Part shown: positions 63,160-64,000 of the stretch, piece after piece | How positions within the stretch are numbered: the stretch's first letter is position 1 | Layout: every line of letters begins with the position of its first letter | Origin: Bacillus sp. AFS088145 | GTDB lineage: Bacteria; Bacillota; Bacilli; Bacillales; Bacillaceae_G | NCBI RefSeq assembly: GCF_002564465.1 | Contig: NZ_NUUX01000044.1 | Span: forward strand, 61,451-125,450 | Direction: 5' to 3' | Length of the DNA: 64,000 nt | The notes under the pieces: generated by a model | What the model was told of the DNA's origin: nothing | Database searches by the model: none | What the model saw: only the letters and a program-made list of their open reading frames with translations | Program-made: the position numbers and the translations under genes

Positions 63160-63678
63160 TTATAATGATGTTTTAGCTAAATATTCATCAAGCTGATCAA
63201 AAGTACCAGTGAAACCTTGTTGCATAGAATCTTTATTTGCAATAAATGCAGCAACTTCTTCATCAGTAGCATTGATCGGAAAACCTTTTAATGTAATTGT
63301 TGTTTTATCATCATTTTCTTCTAAAGTTAAAGTGTTTTGAATTTCCAATGGCCAAACTTCAAAGAATGGAGCGCGAACCATATTACCTTCTTGATCAGAG
63401 AATGAATTAACAAATACAATTTTCTCAGGTTCAATAATTTCACCAAAAACAAATAAACCCCACATTACGAATCCGTCTGGTGATTCCATTTTATAGTGGA
63501 ATTTACCTCCTGGTCTAAATTCTAACGTTGTTACATCCATTTCAAAGCCTGTTGGACCCCACCAGTTTTTAAGATGGTCTGCTTCTGACCAAACCTTGAA
63601 TACTAATTCACGAGGCGCATCAACAACCCTTGTTAAAACTAATCCTTGTTCATCTACATTAAACGTATTTTTACTCAT
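63160..63678 (-). CDS. AHSA1/SRPBCC domain protein
   Basis: 172 residues. START-like fold of the activator of Hsp90 ATPase homologue 1 type: VDAPRELVFKVWSEADHLKNWWGP near the N-terminus, FRPGGKFHYKM and GFTGTFDQLDEYLAK at the end. The ATG at 63678 is preceded by GGAGGG. It lies downstream of an ArsR-type regulator in the same direction, a common pair in Bacilli, where ligand is unknown. Confidence 0.88.
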   Translation of the reverse strand: MSKNTFNVDEQGLVLTRVVDAPRELVFKVWSEADHLKNWWGPTGFEMDVTTLEFRPGGKFHYKMESPDGFVMWGLFVFGEIIEPEKIVFVNSFSDQEGNMVRAPFFEVWPLEIQNTLTLEENDDKTTITLKGFPINATDEEVAAFIANKDSMQQGFTGTFDQLDEYLAKTSL

Positions 63679-63795
63679 TATTAATCCCTCCATTTATTTA
63701 ATATTGATAAATTAGACATTATTTCCTTCTAAAAAAAAGAAAACTAGGTACTTCTCCTTTTACTAATTAAATTGTGTGCACCGAATAAGCTAAGA

Positions 63796-64000
63796 TTATT
63801 TGCCTTGTAATTTTTTTAAATAATCGTCCAATTGATCGAATCTCTGTTCCCAGACGTGTCGGAATGACTTAATCCACGAATCTATTTCTTTTAGCGGCTG
63901 GGGTCTTAGTTTATAAATTCTTTTATTGGCGATTGGTTGAACTTCGACAAGCCCAGCTTCACTTAAAACGCGAAGATGCTTTGAAACCTGTGGTTGTTTA
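63796..64000 (-). CDS. ArsR family transcriptional regulator, truncated by window end
   Basis: The C-terminal 68 residues are visible; the 5' part is beyond the window. The recognition helix KQPQVSKHLRVLSEAGLVEVQ and the C-terminal WIKSFRHVWEQRFDQLDDYLKKLQGK match ArsR proteins paired with AHSA1 proteins. It is 117 bases upstream of the AHSA1 gene on the same strand, so co-transcription is likely. Confidence 0.85.
   Translation of the reverse strand, partial: KQPQVSKHLRVLSEAGLVEVQPIANKRIYKLRPQPLKEIDSWIKSFRHVWEQRFDQLDDYLKKLQGK

Noticed and set aside
1-64000. Prophage, insertion sequence, toxin-antitoxin or defence island
   Set aside because: No transposase, integrase, nuclease-methylase pair or phage gene was recognised in either strand; nearly all genes follow a conserved Bacillus order.

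Overview
The window is a low-GC stretch of chromosome from an endospore-forming member of the Bacillaceae. Spore genes (spoIVA, a SpoVIF-type gene, ypjB, an SspM-like SASP) lie among housekeeping genes in an order that closely follows the Bacillus subtilis cmk-to-ypwA region. Bacillithiol genes (bshB1, bshA), a menaquinol:cytochrome c reductase (qcrABC), a type B RNase P RNA and T-box control support this. There is no phage, insertion sequence, CRISPR array or integrase. The species cannot be fixed from the sequence alone.

Layout. 1-10.4 kb: asparaginase, ypfB, cmk, the S1-like ypfD, ypzI, yphA, der, gpsA, spoVIF, yphE, yphF and spoIVA. 10.9-15.3 kb: hbs, folE, hepS-menG-hepT (menaquinone side chain and ring methylation) and ndk. 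15.4-21.0 kb: shikimate genes, namely DAHP synthase/chorismate mutase behind a T-box leader with a probable Phe specifier, then aroC-aroB and aroA. Compared with B. subtilis, mtrB, cheR, aroH, trp, hisC and tyrA are missing here; a short tyrA-like remnant survives after the DAHP synthase. 21.0-28.4 kb: ypiA, ypiB, ypiF, qcrABC, ypjA, ypjB and a zinc metallopeptidase. 28.5-35.1 kb: ypjC (reverse), then ypjD-dapB-mgsA-bshB1-bshA-cca-birA. 35.2-37.5 kb: panBCD behind a long structured leader with its own terminator. 37.7-44.9 kb: dinG, ypmA, ypmB, aspB (no asnS follows), dnaD, nth and ypoC. 44.9-48.4 kb (reverse): ponA with a very long Gly/Asn/Thr/Asp tail, and recU. 48.5-54.2 kb: a yppC-type gene, an sspM-like gene, yppF, yppG, a GntR regulator, ypsA and gpsB. 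54.2-61.9 kb: rnpB, rlmL, an oxidoreductase, the DinG-type helicase ypvA, an NAD(P)-binding protein and the M32 carboxypeptidase ypwA. 61.9-64 kb: a Spo0E-like small protein behind duplicated cre-like promoter boxes, an RDD membrane protein, and an AHSA1-domain protein with a truncated ArsR regulator.

The less ordinary signals are all non-coding or compositional: (1) the panBCD leader, which has competing hairpins that look like a switch; (2) duplicated 'twin' terminators bracketing intergenic segments at several loci, together with a related GCGTTTG-type intergenic repeat; (3) a perfect 39-bp direct repeat carrying a cre-like box; (4) a 29-codon frame whose ribosome binding site is locked in a perfect hairpin; (5) the tyrA remnant; (6) the ponA low-complexity tail. 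No dedicated new multi-gene system was found. Start codons were re-chosen from ribosome binding sites wherever the longest open frame was not the most likely one.
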